The position numbers and the translations under genes were made by a program. Source: Hypericibacter terrae (GTDB lineage Bacteria; Pseudomonadota; Alphaproteobacteria; Dongiales; Dongiaceae). From it: 64,000 nucleotides of DNA. Shown piece by piece: positions 55,170 to 63,700 of this stretch. The stretch lies in the NCBI RefSeq assembly GCF_008728855.1, contig NZ_CP042906.1, positions 868,001 through 932,000 of the forward strand, read 5' to 3'. Positions within the stretch are counted from its first letter, which is position 1. Every line of letters starts with the position of its first letter. The notes under the pieces are model-generated. The model did no database searches. It was not told the origin of the DNA and saw only the letters and a list, made by a program, of their open reading frames with translations.

Positions 55170-56453
55170 ATGCAGATGACCAATGCCGACATGCTCGAGC
55201 GCGCCCACGCGGTCCTGCCGGGTGCTTCGCTGGGCTCGTTCTTCGTGCCTGGCGACGCCGATATCGTGGTCGCCGGCGGCGCGGGGCCGCGCATGACCGA
55301 CATGAACGGAAGGGACTATCTCGACTATATCCTGGGCTCCGGGCCGCTGATCCTGGGTCACGCCCATCCCGCGGTGCTCGAGGCCGCGAGGCGGCAGATG
55401 GCGCTGGGCACTTCCTATTACGCGCTCAATGCGCCGTCGATCCTGCTGGCCGAGGAACTGGTCGCGGCGACACCAGGCGGGGAGATGGTGAAGTTCTGCA
55501 GCTCCGGCTCGGAATCGACGTTCTTCGCCCTGCGCCTCGCCCGCGCCGCGACCGGCAGAAACAAAGTGCTGAAGTTCGAAGGCGGCTATCACGGCAGTCA
55601 CGATTATGCCCTGATGAGCATGGCCCCTGCCGTCCCGGCGGCCTTTCCGACCGCCGTCCCCGATAGCGCCGGGATCCCGAAGCGGCTCGAGGAAGAGGTG
55701 CTGATCGCTCCGTTCAACGATATCGAGACGGTCGCGGACATCATCGAGCGGCATCATGACGATCTTGCGGCCGTCATTCTCGAGCCGGAGATGAGGCTGA
55801 TTCCACCGCAGCCCGGATTCCTGGCGTTCCTGCGGGAAGCGACGGCGAAGCGCGGCATCATGCTGGTCTTCGACGAAGTCGTGATGGGCTTCCGCCTCCG
55901 CTATGGCAGCGTTCAGGAGCTCTACGGCGTCAAGGCGGACCTGGTCTGCTACGGCAAGATCATCGGCGGCGGCTTCCCGCTGGCGGCGGTCGTGGGCCCG
56001 CGCGAGGTGATGAGCCTGTCCAATCCTCGCGATCGGGCGCCGAACTACGTCTATATCAGCGGGACGCTGAGCGGCAATCCGACGGCCGCCGCCGCGGGGC
56101 TGGCCACGCTCCAGGAGCTGAAGAAGCCTGGCGCCTATGACCGGCTGAACGGCGCCGGTGACCGGCTCCGGGCCGGTCTTGGCGAGATCGCGCGCCGTCT
56201 CAACATTCCCGCCCGGGTCCTGGGATCCGGGCCGATGGCCAACATCTATTTCACGGCGGAGCCGATCGTGGATTTCCGCTCGGCCCAGCGCGAGGACAAG
56301 CCGCTGAAGCAACGGCTCCGCAGCGAGCTGATGTCGCGGGGCATCCTCACGAACCTGGCGCAGAAGATGTACATCTCCACGGCTCATTCTGCCGAGGACA
56401 TCGCCCGCACCCTGCAGGCGGTCGAGGACTCGCTCCGCGCCTTGCAGACATAG
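55170..56453 (+). CDS. Class III aminotransferase (HemL-like)
   Basis: A 427-residue PLP enzyme. The cofactor aspartate is Asp235 in MLVFDEVVMGFR and the Schiff-base lysine is Lys263 in CYGKIIGGGFPLAAVVG. The N-terminal MNGRDYLDYILGSGPLILGHAHPAV and the SSGSES block fit glutamate-1-semialdehyde aminomutase-type members. A catabolic transamination is more likely here than haem synthesis because it is 31 bp from the DMGDH-like gene and within the IclR block. A GGAAA lies before the ATG. Confidence 0.9.
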   Translation: MQMTNADMLERAHAVLPGASLGSFFVPGDADIVVAGGAGPRMTDMNGRDYLDYILGSGPLILGHAHPAVLEAARRQMALGTSYYALNAPSILLAEELVAATPGGEMVKFCSSGSESTFFALRLARAATGRNKVLKFEGGYHGSHDYALMSMAPAVPAAFPTAVPDSAGIPKRLEEEVLIAPFNDIETVADIIERHHDDLAAVILEPEMRLIPPQPGFLAFLREATAKRGIMLVFDEVVMGFRLRYGSVQELYGVKADLVCYGKIIGGGFPLAAVVGPREVMSLSNPRDRAPNYVYISGTLSGNPTAAAAGLATLQELKKPGAYDRLNGAGDRLRAGLGEIARRLNIPARVLGSGPMANIYFTAEPIVDFRSAQREDKPLKQRLRSELMSRGILTNLAQKMYISTAHSAEDIARTLQAVEDSLRALQT

Positions 56454-56588
56454 CTCGCGGATTCCGAACCCGGCGGCGGACCCCTGTGGTCGGCGACGGG
56501 AAACCGTCACCGGCGATGGCGTTCTCGCGCCCGTGCTGCAGCGAACCCGTTCGCAAGCGTCTCCATCGCATCGGTGCCTAGAGCAATC

Positions 56589-56632
56589 TTGACCGTTTCA
56601 TTGCGGAGTCAGATAATAGAATAATGTTCTAT
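56589..56632 (+). promoter_or_regulatory. Promoter and IclR-type operator, site 3
   Basis: TTGACC (56589-56594), 17 bp and GATAAT (56612-56617) form a good promoter. The operator at 56616-56632 is a perfect palindrome, ATAGAA-TAATG-TTCTAT, overlapping the -10 box. A further half-site ACAGAAC lies at 56636-56642. It lies 71 bp upstream of the solute-binding protein gene. Confidence 0.8.
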
Positions 56633-56703
56633 CTGACAGAACAAGCAGGCGGAAAGCTTGCGGAATGGTTCCGCTGGTCGCGGCCGCCAAGGGGAGGCGA
56701 AGT

Positions 56704-57807
56704 ATGTCCTACAAGAGTTTCAGACGCGATTTGAAGGACGGAACTCTGACGCGGCGCCAGATTCTGGGCGCGCTGGCGTCGGCCGGCATTGCCGCATCGG
56801 TCTTTCCCCGTCGGGCCCTGGCCGACGTGAACCTCACGGTCTTCACCTGGTCCGGCTACGACGATCCGATGTTCCACGGCGCTTTCGTGAAGAAGTACGG
56901 CGCGTCGCCGCAATTCACGTTGTTCGGCGAGGTGGAGGAAGGGTTGCAGAAGCTCCGCTCCGGCTTCACGCCTGACGTCGCCCATCCCTGCACCTCCAGC
57001 GTGCCGCGCTGGAAGGATGCGGGCGTCCTGCGGCCGCTGGATACCGCTCGCATCGAGCAATGGGACAATATCTTCCCCAGCTTCCAGACGATCCCCGGCG
57101 TCGTGATCGGCGGCGAGCATTACAACATGCCGTTCGACTGGGGGAACGAGTCGGTCCTCTATCGCACCGACCTGGTGGAGCTGCGGGAGAACTCGATCGG
57201 TCTGCTCCTGGACGAGCGCTATCGCGGCAAGATGGCGATGTTCGACTCCGCGGAATCGATGGCCGCCATCGCCGGCGTTCTCAGCGGCGCGAAGGACCCG
57301 TTCAGCCTGACCGAGGCGGAAATGCCGGCAGCCCTGGCGATCATGAAGAAGATCCACGCCAATATGCGGTTCTATTGGACCGACACGACGCAGGTCACCC
57401 AGGCGCTGGCGGCGGGCGAGCTGGTCGCCGCCTGGGCCTGGAACGCCGCCGTGGTCGACCTGAAGAAGCAGGGCGTGCCGGTCACCTATATGCGGCCCAA
57501 GGAAGGGATCTTCACCTGGGTCTGCGGCCTCTCGCTGGTGAAGGGCGCGACGGGCTCGGAGGCGCAGGCCTATGACTTCCTGAACGCCATGCTGGATCCG
57601 GAGAGCGGCAAGGCGCTCATCACGCAGTATGGCTATGGCCATTCCAACCGGAAGAGCTTCGAGCTGGTCGATCGGGCCCGGCTTGAAGAGCTCGGCGTCG
57701 CCGATCCGGAGGAGATGCTGAAGAACAGCCTGACCTATCGTCCGACGCCGCCGGCAACCAAGGAAGAGATGGTCAAGATGTATAACCAGGTGAAGCTCGG
57801 CCAGTGA
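56704..57807 (+). CDS. ABC transporter substrate-binding protein, PotD-like
   Basis: A 367-residue periplasmic solute-binding protein of the spermidine/putrescine type (SBP_bac family). The N-terminal LTRRQILGALASAGIAASVF is a probable twin-arginine signal, with cleavage after RRALA. The mature part starts VNLTVFTWSGYDDP and shows PFDWGNESVLYRTD and MLDPESGKALITQYGYGHSN, as in PotD relatives. A ribosome site GGGGAGG precedes the ATG. No permease or ATPase genes are adjacent, so it must borrow a transporter encoded elsewhere. Confidence 0.9.
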   Translation: MSYKSFRRDLKDGTLTRRQILGALASAGIAASVFPRRALADVNLTVFTWSGYDDPMFHGAFVKKYGASPQFTLFGEVEEGLQKLRSGFTPDVAHPCTSSVPRWKDAGVLRPLDTARIEQWDNIFPSFQTIPGVVIGGEHYNMPFDWGNESVLYRTDLVELRENSIGLLLDERYRGKMAMFDSAESMAAIAGVLSGAKDPFSLTEAEMPAALAIMKKIHANMRFYWTDTTQVTQALAAGELVAAWAWNAAVVDLKKQGVPVTYMRPKEGIFTWVCGLSLVKGATGSEAQAYDFLNAMLDPESGKALITQYGYGHSNRKSFELVDRARLEELGVADPEEMLKNSLTYRPTPPATKEEMVKMYNQVKLGQ

Positions 57808-57846
57808 TCGCCGATCCCTCGTAACGCGGAGTCCGAATCCAGAGAT

Positions 57847-57870
57847 GGCATCCCCGGGCTTGGGGATGCC
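57847..57870. terminator. Hairpin after the solute-binding protein gene
   Basis: Perfect 9-bp arms GGCATCCCC (57847-57855) and GGGGATGCC (57862-57870) enclose a 6-base loop. There is no T run on either side, so a rho-independent role is uncertain. It sits between two convergent genes, which fits a terminator. Confidence 0.5.
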
Positions 57871-57976
57871 GTCCTGGCTCGGCGAAAGGTCGGGGGCAGC
57901 CGCGTCGCGAAAGGACTAGCCGCGCAAAAGACGCAGCCGGGTCCAGATCCCGGATGTTCAGGTGCGTCGCTGCGGA

Positions 57977-59458
57977 TCAGGTCCGGATCGCGAAGGGATC
58001 GCGAACCGTGCCGGAAAAGTCGATCATCACATTCTTGTAGGTCATGAACTCGTCGAGCGCCGCCGCGCCGCGCTCGCGGCCGAAGCCGCTCTCCTTCATG
58101 CCGCCGAAGGGAACCTGACAGGCGACGGCCCGGTAGGTGTTGACCCAGACCGTCCCCGCCTGGATCGCTTGCGAGACCCGCAGCGCGCGGTTAAGGCTGG
58201 TGGTCCATACGCCCGAGGCGAGGCCGAAGCGGGTGTCGTTGGCGATGCGGATCGCCTCCTCCTCGGTGTCGAAGGGAATGACGGAAAGGACCGGGCCGAA
58301 GATCTCCTCCTGAGCGATCGTCATGCAGTTGTCGACGTCGGCGAAGATCGTGGGCTCGATGAAGAAACCCTTGGCGAGCCCGGGACCCGAGGCGGCACTG
58401 CCGCCGGTGACCAGCCGCGCGCCGGCGTCCCGGGCCGCGGCGATCATTCCCAGGATCCGCTTGAATTGCGGCTCGTTCGCCGCGGTCCCCATCTCGGTCG
58501 CGGGGTTGGTCGGATCGCCCATGACGATCTTGCGGGCACGAACGACGAGCCGGTCGATGATTTCCTGATAGACCCCGCGCTGAACCAGCAGGCGCGATCC
58601 GGCGATGCAGGTCTGCCCGGTCGCGGCGAAGATGCCGGCGAGCGCACCCACCACGGCCAGATCGATATCGGCATCGTCGAAGATGATGTTCGGCGACTTG
58701 CCGCCCAGCTCCAGCGTCACCGGAACCAGATTGCGGCCGGCCGCGGCGGCGACCTCCCGGGCGACGGCCGGGCTGCCGGTGAAACTGAGGCGATCGATGC
58801 CCTGGGCGCCGGCCAGCGCCTTGCCGACCCGCCCATCGCCGGTCACGACATTGACGACGCCGGGCGGGAAACCCGCCTGCTCGACAAAGCGGCAGAACTC
58901 CAGCGTTGTCGCCGACGCATGTTCGGACGGCTTGATGACGACGCAGTTGCCCGCGGCCAGGGCGGGCGCGAGCTTGTTGGACAGGAGATGCATCGGCGAG
59001 TTCCAGGGCGTCACCAGGACAGCCACGCCCAGCGGCACGCGGTTCGCGTAGTCGAGGATATGGGGCTGATCGAGCGGGATCACATTGCCCCAGAGCTTGT
59101 CGGCGAAGCCCGCGAAGAAGCGATATTGCCGCGCGGCGAAGGACATCTGCGGCCGGGTCTCGCGCACGACCTTTCCGTTGTCCGTGCTCTCGAGGACGCT
59201 CATGCGGTCACCGTCCGCTTCGAGGAGATCGGCGAGGCGATTGATGAGCTTGGACCGTTCCAGGCCGGAGGTCTGCCGCCACCGCGTCTCGAACGCCGTC
59301 CTCGCGGCCCGGACCGCATCCTCGACATCGGAGTCGCTGGCCTGCGGGATCGAGGCCCAGACGGCCTGATTATAGGGATTGATCGCCGGGAACCGCTCGC
59401 CCGTCGAACTCTCGCGCCACTGGCCGTTGATGAAGAGCTTGTAGTCGGTTCCCATCAT
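57977..59458 (-). CDS. Aldehyde dehydrogenase (NAD(P)+)
   Basis: A 493-residue aldehyde dehydrogenase of the betaine/gamma-aminobutyraldehyde type. The catalytic glutamate is in VTLELGGKSPNIIF and the cysteine in FAATGQTCIAGSR. The PWNSP block (VTPWNSPMHLL) and the C-terminal PFGGMKESGFGRE are standard. The ATG at 59458 is preferred because AGGAG lies 5 nt upstream; a GTG two codons earlier is possible. It is divergent from the CoA-transferase gene, and the IclR-type operator lies between them, so it may share that control. Confidence 0.94.
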   Translation of the reverse strand: MMGTDYKLFINGQWRESSTGERFPAINPYNQAVWASIPQASDSDVEDAVRAARTAFETRWRQTSGLERSKLINRLADLLEADGDRMSVLESTDNGKVVRETRPQMSFAARQYRFFAGFADKLWGNVIPLDQPHILDYANRVPLGVAVLVTPWNSPMHLLSNKLAPALAAGNCVVIKPSEHASATTLEFCRFVEQAGFPPGVVNVVTGDGRVGKALAGAQGIDRLSFTGSPAVAREVAAAAGRNLVPVTLELGGKSPNIIFDDADIDLAVVGALAGIFAATGQTCIAGSRLLVQRGVYQEIIDRLVVRARKIVMGDPTNPATEMGTAANEPQFKRILGMIAAARDAGARLVTGGSAASGPGLAKGFFIEPTIFADVDNCMTIAQEEIFGPVLSVIPFDTEEEAIRIANDTRFGLASGVWTTSLNRALRVSQAIQAGTVWVNTYRAVACQVPFGGMKESGFGRERGAAALDEFMTYKNVMIDFSGTVRDPFAIRT

Positions 59459-59575
59459 TTTCACTCCTGCTCCTTGCCGCGCCCGCTGCCGCCCTGAAGC
59501 GACGCCACGGTCGCATGGGCGTCGTCGGCCTGTCTAACGGAAGAGCTTCCGGCGCCTCCGCGGGGGCGGCATCGC

Positions 59576-59622
59576 TTGACAGTCTCGATCGTGTTATCGA
59601 TAATAACAGAATGTCGTTCTGT
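59576..59622 (+). promoter_or_regulatory. Promoter and IclR-type operator, site 4
   Basis: TTGACA (59576-59581), 17 bp and GATAAT (59599-59604) form the best promoter in the window. The operator at 59606-59622 is a perfect palindrome, ACAGAA-TGTCG-TTCTGT, just downstream of the -10 box. A 10-bp palindrome TTATCGATAA (59594-59603) overlaps the -10, and a spare half-site ATAGAA lies at 59625-59630. It drives the CoA-transferase gene at 59667. Confidence 0.85.
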
Positions 59623-59666
59623 CAAATAGAACTTACACGCAGCGTGCGAGATCGAGAGGACCGGGC

Positions 59667-60869
59667 ATGGGCGGTTTGTTGAGCGGCGTCCGGGTGCTCG
59701 ATCTCACGAACGTCCTCGCGGGGCCGTTCTGCGGATATCAGCTGGCGCTCCAGGACGCCGACGTCATCAAGGTCGAGATCCCCGATGGCGGCGACCTGGC
59801 GCGCCAGCTCGGCGCCAGTCCGGAGCTGAACGATCGTCTGATGGGCGCGTCGTTTCTGGCGCAGAACGCCGGCAAGAGATCGATCACCGCCAATCTCAAG
59901 TCCGAACGCGGCCGCGAGGTGTTCCGCCGGCTGGTGGCCACGTCCGACGTGCTGCTGGAGAATTTCCGGCCCGGCGTTCTCGCGCGGCTGGGCTTGGGCT
60001 ATGAGGACCTCAAGGCGGTCAAACCGGATCTCATCTACTGCGCCATCTCCGGCTTCGGACAGGACGGCCCGCTCAGCAGAAACCCGGCCTACGACCAGAT
60101 CATCCAGGGCCTTTCCGGGGTGATGAGCCTGACCGGCGATGCCAATGTCGGTCCCTTCCGCGTGGGTTATCCGATCTGCGATACGGTGGGCGGCATCACG
60201 GCGGCCTTCGCGATCTGCGCCGCGCTCTACCGGCGCGGGATCGGCGGCGAAGGCCAGTTCATCGACGTCTCCATGCTCGATTCGACGCTGGTGACGCTGG
60301 GCTGGCCGTTGTCGAACTGGCTGCTCGCCGGTGTCGAACCGCAGCGAATGGGCAATGAAAATGTGACCGCCAGCCCGTCCGGCACCTTCAGGACCGGCCG
60401 CGGCCTGTTGAACATCGCGGCCAACAAGCAGGAGCAGTTCGTCGCGCTCTGCCAGGTGCTGGGCGTGGCTCATCTGACGGTCGATCCGCGCTTTGCCCAG
60501 CGTGAGAACCGAAAGAAAAACCGTCCCGCCCTGACAGCGCTCCTCGAGCAGGCTCTCCTCGAGCGCACGGCGGAAGACTGGGAGACTCTGCTGAACGAGG
60601 CCGGTGTCCCGGCGGGACGCGTGCTCGATGTGCCTGACGTCCTTCGCCACCCGCAGGTTGTCCATCGCGGCGTGACCCAGACCTTCGAGGGTGTCGACGG
60701 GTTGCCCGGCGCGGTGACGGTGATGCGATCGGGCTTTCAGGCCTCGGGCCATCCGGGCGAAGCCGACCGGCCTCCGCCCGCGCTGGGGCAGCATGCCGAG
60801 GAACTGCTCGGCGAGCTTGGCTTCACCGGCGCCGAAATCGCGGCGTTGCGGCAGGAAGGTGCCATATGA
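59667..60869 (+). CDS. CaiB/BaiF (family III) CoA-transferase
   Basis: A 400-residue CoA-transferase. The N-terminal GVRVLDLTNVLAGPFCGYQLA, the KSERGREVFRRLVATSDVLLENFRPG block and the catalytic aspartate in NPAYDQIIQGLSG are diagnostic. It moves CoA between carboxylic acids, for example from succinyl-CoA to a dicarboxylate. With the HMG-CoA-lyase-family enzyme under the same operator it could activate a hydroxy-dicarboxylate for cleavage; this is inference. It lies 67 bp before the Rieske gene. Confidence 0.93.
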   Translation: MGGLLSGVRVLDLTNVLAGPFCGYQLALQDADVIKVEIPDGGDLARQLGASPELNDRLMGASFLAQNAGKRSITANLKSERGREVFRRLVATSDVLLENFRPGVLARLGLGYEDLKAVKPDLIYCAISGFGQDGPLSRNPAYDQIIQGLSGVMSLTGDANVGPFRVGYPICDTVGGITAAFAICAALYRRGIGGEGQFIDVSMLDSTLVTLGWPLSNWLLAGVEPQRMGNENVTASPSGTFRTGRGLLNIAANKQEQFVALCQVLGVAHLTVDPRFAQRENRKKNRPALTALLEQALLERTAEDWETLLNEAGVPAGRVLDVPDVLRHPQVVHRGVTQTFEGVDGLPGAVTVMRSGFQASGHPGEADRPPPALGQHAEELLGELGFTGAEIAALRQEGAI

Positions 60870-60936
60870 GCGGCGCTCGCGGCGGCGATGCCATGCGAGC
60901 GGAAATCGATCGACGGTGCCGGGGAGGGCGAGGGCG

Positions 60937-62058
60937 ATGAATCATGATCTGGCTATCCGGGGGTGCGGCGTGACGGCGGATCCGGCGCGATCGGCGACCC
61001 TGCCGGGCTGGACCTACACCGACCCCGCCTTCTTCGAGCGCGAGCGGCAGGCCATCCATTATCGCAGCTGGCATTATGCCGGCGCGTTGGGCGAGCTCGC
61101 CGCGCCCGGCGACTACGTGACCGCCCGGATCCTCGATCAGAGCGTCATCGTCCTCCGCGACAAGCAGGGCGAGCTCAGGGGCTTCTACAATGTCTGCCAG
61201 CACCGCGCCCATGAGCTCCTCAGGGGCCGCGGCCAGGTCACGCTGATCACCTGCCCCTATCACGCCTGGTCCTACGGCACCGACGGTCATTTCCGGGCGG
61301 CGCGCGGTTCGCGGCAGCTCGCGGACTTCCTCCCGGACGATTTCGCCTTGAAGCCGGTCAAGGTGGAGGTCTTCGCCGATCACTTCGTCTTCTTCAATCT
61401 CGACCTGGAGGCCGTGTCCCTCTCGGAGCAGGCGGCGGGGTTGGCGGACGAGTTGCGCCAGGATGTCGTCGGTTTCGACGATCTCGTCGTGACGCCCGGC
61501 CAGCCGAGCGGTCCAATGCAGGCGAACTGGAAAGTCGCCGTCGACAATTATCTCGAATGCTATCACTGCAGCGTTGCCCATCCGGCGCTGGGCGACCTGC
61601 TGGATATGCGGCATTTCCGGATGAAGGTCGCGGACTGCTGGATGAGCCACAAGGTGGATCTGCGCCGCGAGAACAACGCGGCCTATCCGGTCGCGCCCGA
61701 TGCGCCGGTCCGGCAGGCGCAGTTCTGGTGGCTCTGGCCGACGACCACCTTCAATGTCCTGCCGGGATCGGTGGATCTCTCGGTCTTCTCCTTCCTGCCG
61801 ACCGGCGTCGGCAGCACCCTGCAGATCGGCCAGTGTTTCTCGCTGCCCGGCAGCGTTCCGGACGAGGCGCGGCATCGCTACCGGAACGGCCTGCTGACGG
61901 ACGAGGATGTCGGCCTCTGCGAGTCCGTGCAGCGCGGCCTGAGTTCGAGGGGCTATAGCGCGGGGCGGCTCGTTTGCGGTGCGGGAGGCGACGACATCAG
62001 CGAAGCCGCCGTCCACCGGTTCCAGCTGATGGTTTCTCAGGCCACCGGCCTCCTCTAG
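60937..62058 (+). CDS. Rieske-type oxygenase alpha subunit
   Basis: A 373-residue oxygenase. The Rieske [2Fe-2S] ligands are Cys87-x-His89 and Cys106-x2-His109 (NVCQHRAHE, TCPYHAWSYG). The mononuclear iron site is in VDNYLECYHCSVAHP, with His209 and His214. The layout resembles N-demethylating oxygenases such as GbcA (glycine betaine) and Stc2 (stachydrine), not classic ring dioxygenases; there is no beta subunit. No reductase gene is adjacent. The ATG at 60937 gives the normal N-terminus. Presence of a DMGDH-like gene in the block supports an N-methyl substrate. Confidence 0.9.
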   Translation: MNHDLAIRGCGVTADPARSATLPGWTYTDPAFFERERQAIHYRSWHYAGALGELAAPGDYVTARILDQSVIVLRDKQGELRGFYNVCQHRAHELLRGRGQVTLITCPYHAWSYGTDGHFRAARGSRQLADFLPDDFALKPVKVEVFADHFVFFNLDLEAVSLSEQAAGLADELRQDVVGFDDLVVTPGQPSGPMQANWKVAVDNYLECYHCSVAHPALGDLLDMRHFRMKVADCWMSHKVDLRRENNAAYPVAPDAPVRQAQFWWLWPTTTFNVLPGSVDLSVFSFLPTGVGSTLQIGQCFSLPGSVPDEARHRYRNGLLTDEDVGLCESVQRGLSSRGYSAGRLVCGAGGDDISEAAVHRFQLMVSQATGLL

Positions 62059-62084
62059 GCCGTTGGCGGCGGTCACGGCGCCTA

Positions 62085-62187
62085 GCGGCCGCTGATCCAA
62101 CCATCCCTGCCGACAGCGTCGCGGATTTTCGCAGCCTCGACGGATTGCGCGCCTGGCTCTCCAGGCTCGACCCACCCGCCGGCTAGG
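62085..62187 (+). pseudogene. Displaced 3' end of mdcH (right copy of direct repeat)
   Basis: This 103-bp stretch reads IPADSVADFRSLDGL, then RAWLSRLDPPAG and a stop, matching the end of MdcH apart from two residues. There is no mdcH body in front of it; it follows the Rieske stop by 26 bp. It ends inside the last codons of the convergent acyl-CoA dehydrogenase gene (the two stop codons overlap at 62184-62185). It is a relic of duplication or of integration into mdcH. Confidence 0.88.
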
Positions 62188-63571
62188 CCGATGGAGCAAG
62201 CAGCTCTTCCGCCAGGGCCTTGCGCTCCTCGGGGTTGAGCTTCTTCAACTCGCTCCGGAGAAGGCGCTGGTTCGCGCGCTGGTTCCAGAAGTCGAGCTCC
62301 TCGAAGCCCAGCAGCGCCGACTTGCCCAGCAACAGCCGCAGCACCTCGTTGGTGGGCGCCATCAGCCAGCCGGCGCGCCCGTCACGCCAGTAGCGCTCCA
62401 GCCCCAGCTCCGGCTTGTAGGCGGTGCCGCCGCCGGCGCTCATCATGTCGTTCGTGACGGCCACGACGTTCTTGGCGGCGACGTATTTGACCTGCCAGCT
62501 CCATTGCACCAGCGTCGTGCGCGGCCGTGCTGCAATGTCTTCATGGATCGACCAGTCGTTGTTGTTCGTGACCCGGTCCATCGCCTGGGCGATCTGGTAG
62601 GTGAGGGCGCGCGAGGCGTTGGTCTCGGCGAGCGCGTTGCCGACATAGTCCTGAATCGACGGATAGTCGGCGACCTTGAGCCCGACATCGGCATGGGTCT
62701 TGCGCGTGGTATGGCGCTTCACGATGTCGATGGCGCCCATGGAGACGCCGTTCCAGCAGGCCGCCGTGCCCAGCATGAAATAGGGATCCGTCGCCTCGTC
62801 ATTGGAGCCGGCGCCGTCACCCGCAGGCCCGATCAGGCGATCCGGCGGGACCACGACCCCGTCGATCTCCATGGGGCCCGACTGATTGCCCCGCAGCCCG
62901 ACGCCGTTCCAGGAACCTTTGCGCGCCTTGACCTCGTCGGCGAGCAGCAGCCAGATCGAGAAATTGGCGTAGTTGCCCTTGAAATCCGGGCTTGTGGTCT
63001 GCGCGACATACCAGTCGGCATAGCCGCCCGATGTCGTCCAGGACGCCTTCTTGTGCAGCCGGTAACCGTCACCTTCGCGCTCGGCACTGGAGGAGAGGAG
63101 GAACCAGACATGCGAGCCGGTGGCGGGATCCGAGATCGACAGCGTGCCGACCAGGACCTCCTTGTCCAGGCGGCGCAGCAGATCCTGCAACTTGGGGTTC
63201 CGATGATGATGCAGCAGCAGCGCCGCGGTCGCCGAGAGATGCATGACGTAGCACATCGCCGTGCTGGCGCAGCCATATCGTGCGATGGTCTCGACCACCA
63301 TGGCGGCGCAGGCATGACTCTCGCCGCGCCCGCCCAGCGATTTGGGCACGATCAGCCCCAGCAGGCCTTCCTTCGCCAGGAGCTCGAAATTCTTGCGCGG
63401 GAAGACGAAGCCCTTGTCCGATTCCTCGGCATTGGCGCGCATCGCCGTCGCCGACAGCTCGATCAGCCGCGCCTGCAGCCGCTGCTGCTCCTCGGTCAAC
63501 AGCCATTGCGGATCGTATTCGAAGCCGACACCCCAGAAGGCTTCGCCATTCCAGCTCTTGCCGCCGCTCAT
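62183..63571 (-). CDS. Acyl-CoA dehydrogenase family protein
   Basis: A 462-residue FAD enzyme of the acyl-CoA dehydrogenase fold. Recognisable are the N-terminal helical domain (AKEGLLGLIVPKSLGGRGE), the flavin-binding SISDPATGSHVWF, the KKASWTTSGGYADWYVAQT block and the C-terminal helices with SAGGGTAYKPELGLERYWRDGRAGWLMAPTNEV. Electrons would go through ETF to the ubiquinone oxidoreductase encoded at 25.5 kb. Details differ from short-chain enzymes, so a DszC- or hydroxylase-like variant cannot be excluded. It follows the TetR gene on the same strand with a gap of 129 bp. Confidence 0.9.
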   Translation of the reverse strand: MSGGKSWNGEAFWGVGFEYDPQWLLTEEQQRLQARLIELSATAMRANAEESDKGFVFPRKNFELLAKEGLLGLIVPKSLGGRGESHACAAMVVETIARYGCASTAMCYVMHLSATAALLLHHHRNPKLQDLLRRLDKEVLVGTLSISDPATGSHVWFLLSSSAEREGDGYRLHKKASWTTSGGYADWYVAQTTSPDFKGNYANFSIWLLLADEVKARKGSWNGVGLRGNQSGPMEIDGVVVPPDRLIGPAGDGAGSNDEATDPYFMLGTAACWNGVSMGAIDIVKRHTTRKTHADVGLKVADYPSIQDYVGNALAETNASRALTYQIAQAMDRVTNNNDWSIHEDIAARPRTTLVQWSWQVKYVAAKNVVAVTNDMMSAGGGTAYKPELGLERYWRDGRAGWLMAPTNEVLRLLLGKSALLGFEELDFWNQRANQRLLRSELKKLNPEERKALAEELLAPSA

Positions 63572-63700
63572 CTCGCCACCCTCCCTCTCGACGAAACACC
63601 ACCGCGCCGATCATGCGGCGGCCGTCCGGGGATAGGAAGAGAGAACCGGGATTTCCGGAGCGGAGAGTCGGAGGATTCAGAATTTTTATCCTGGCGTCGG

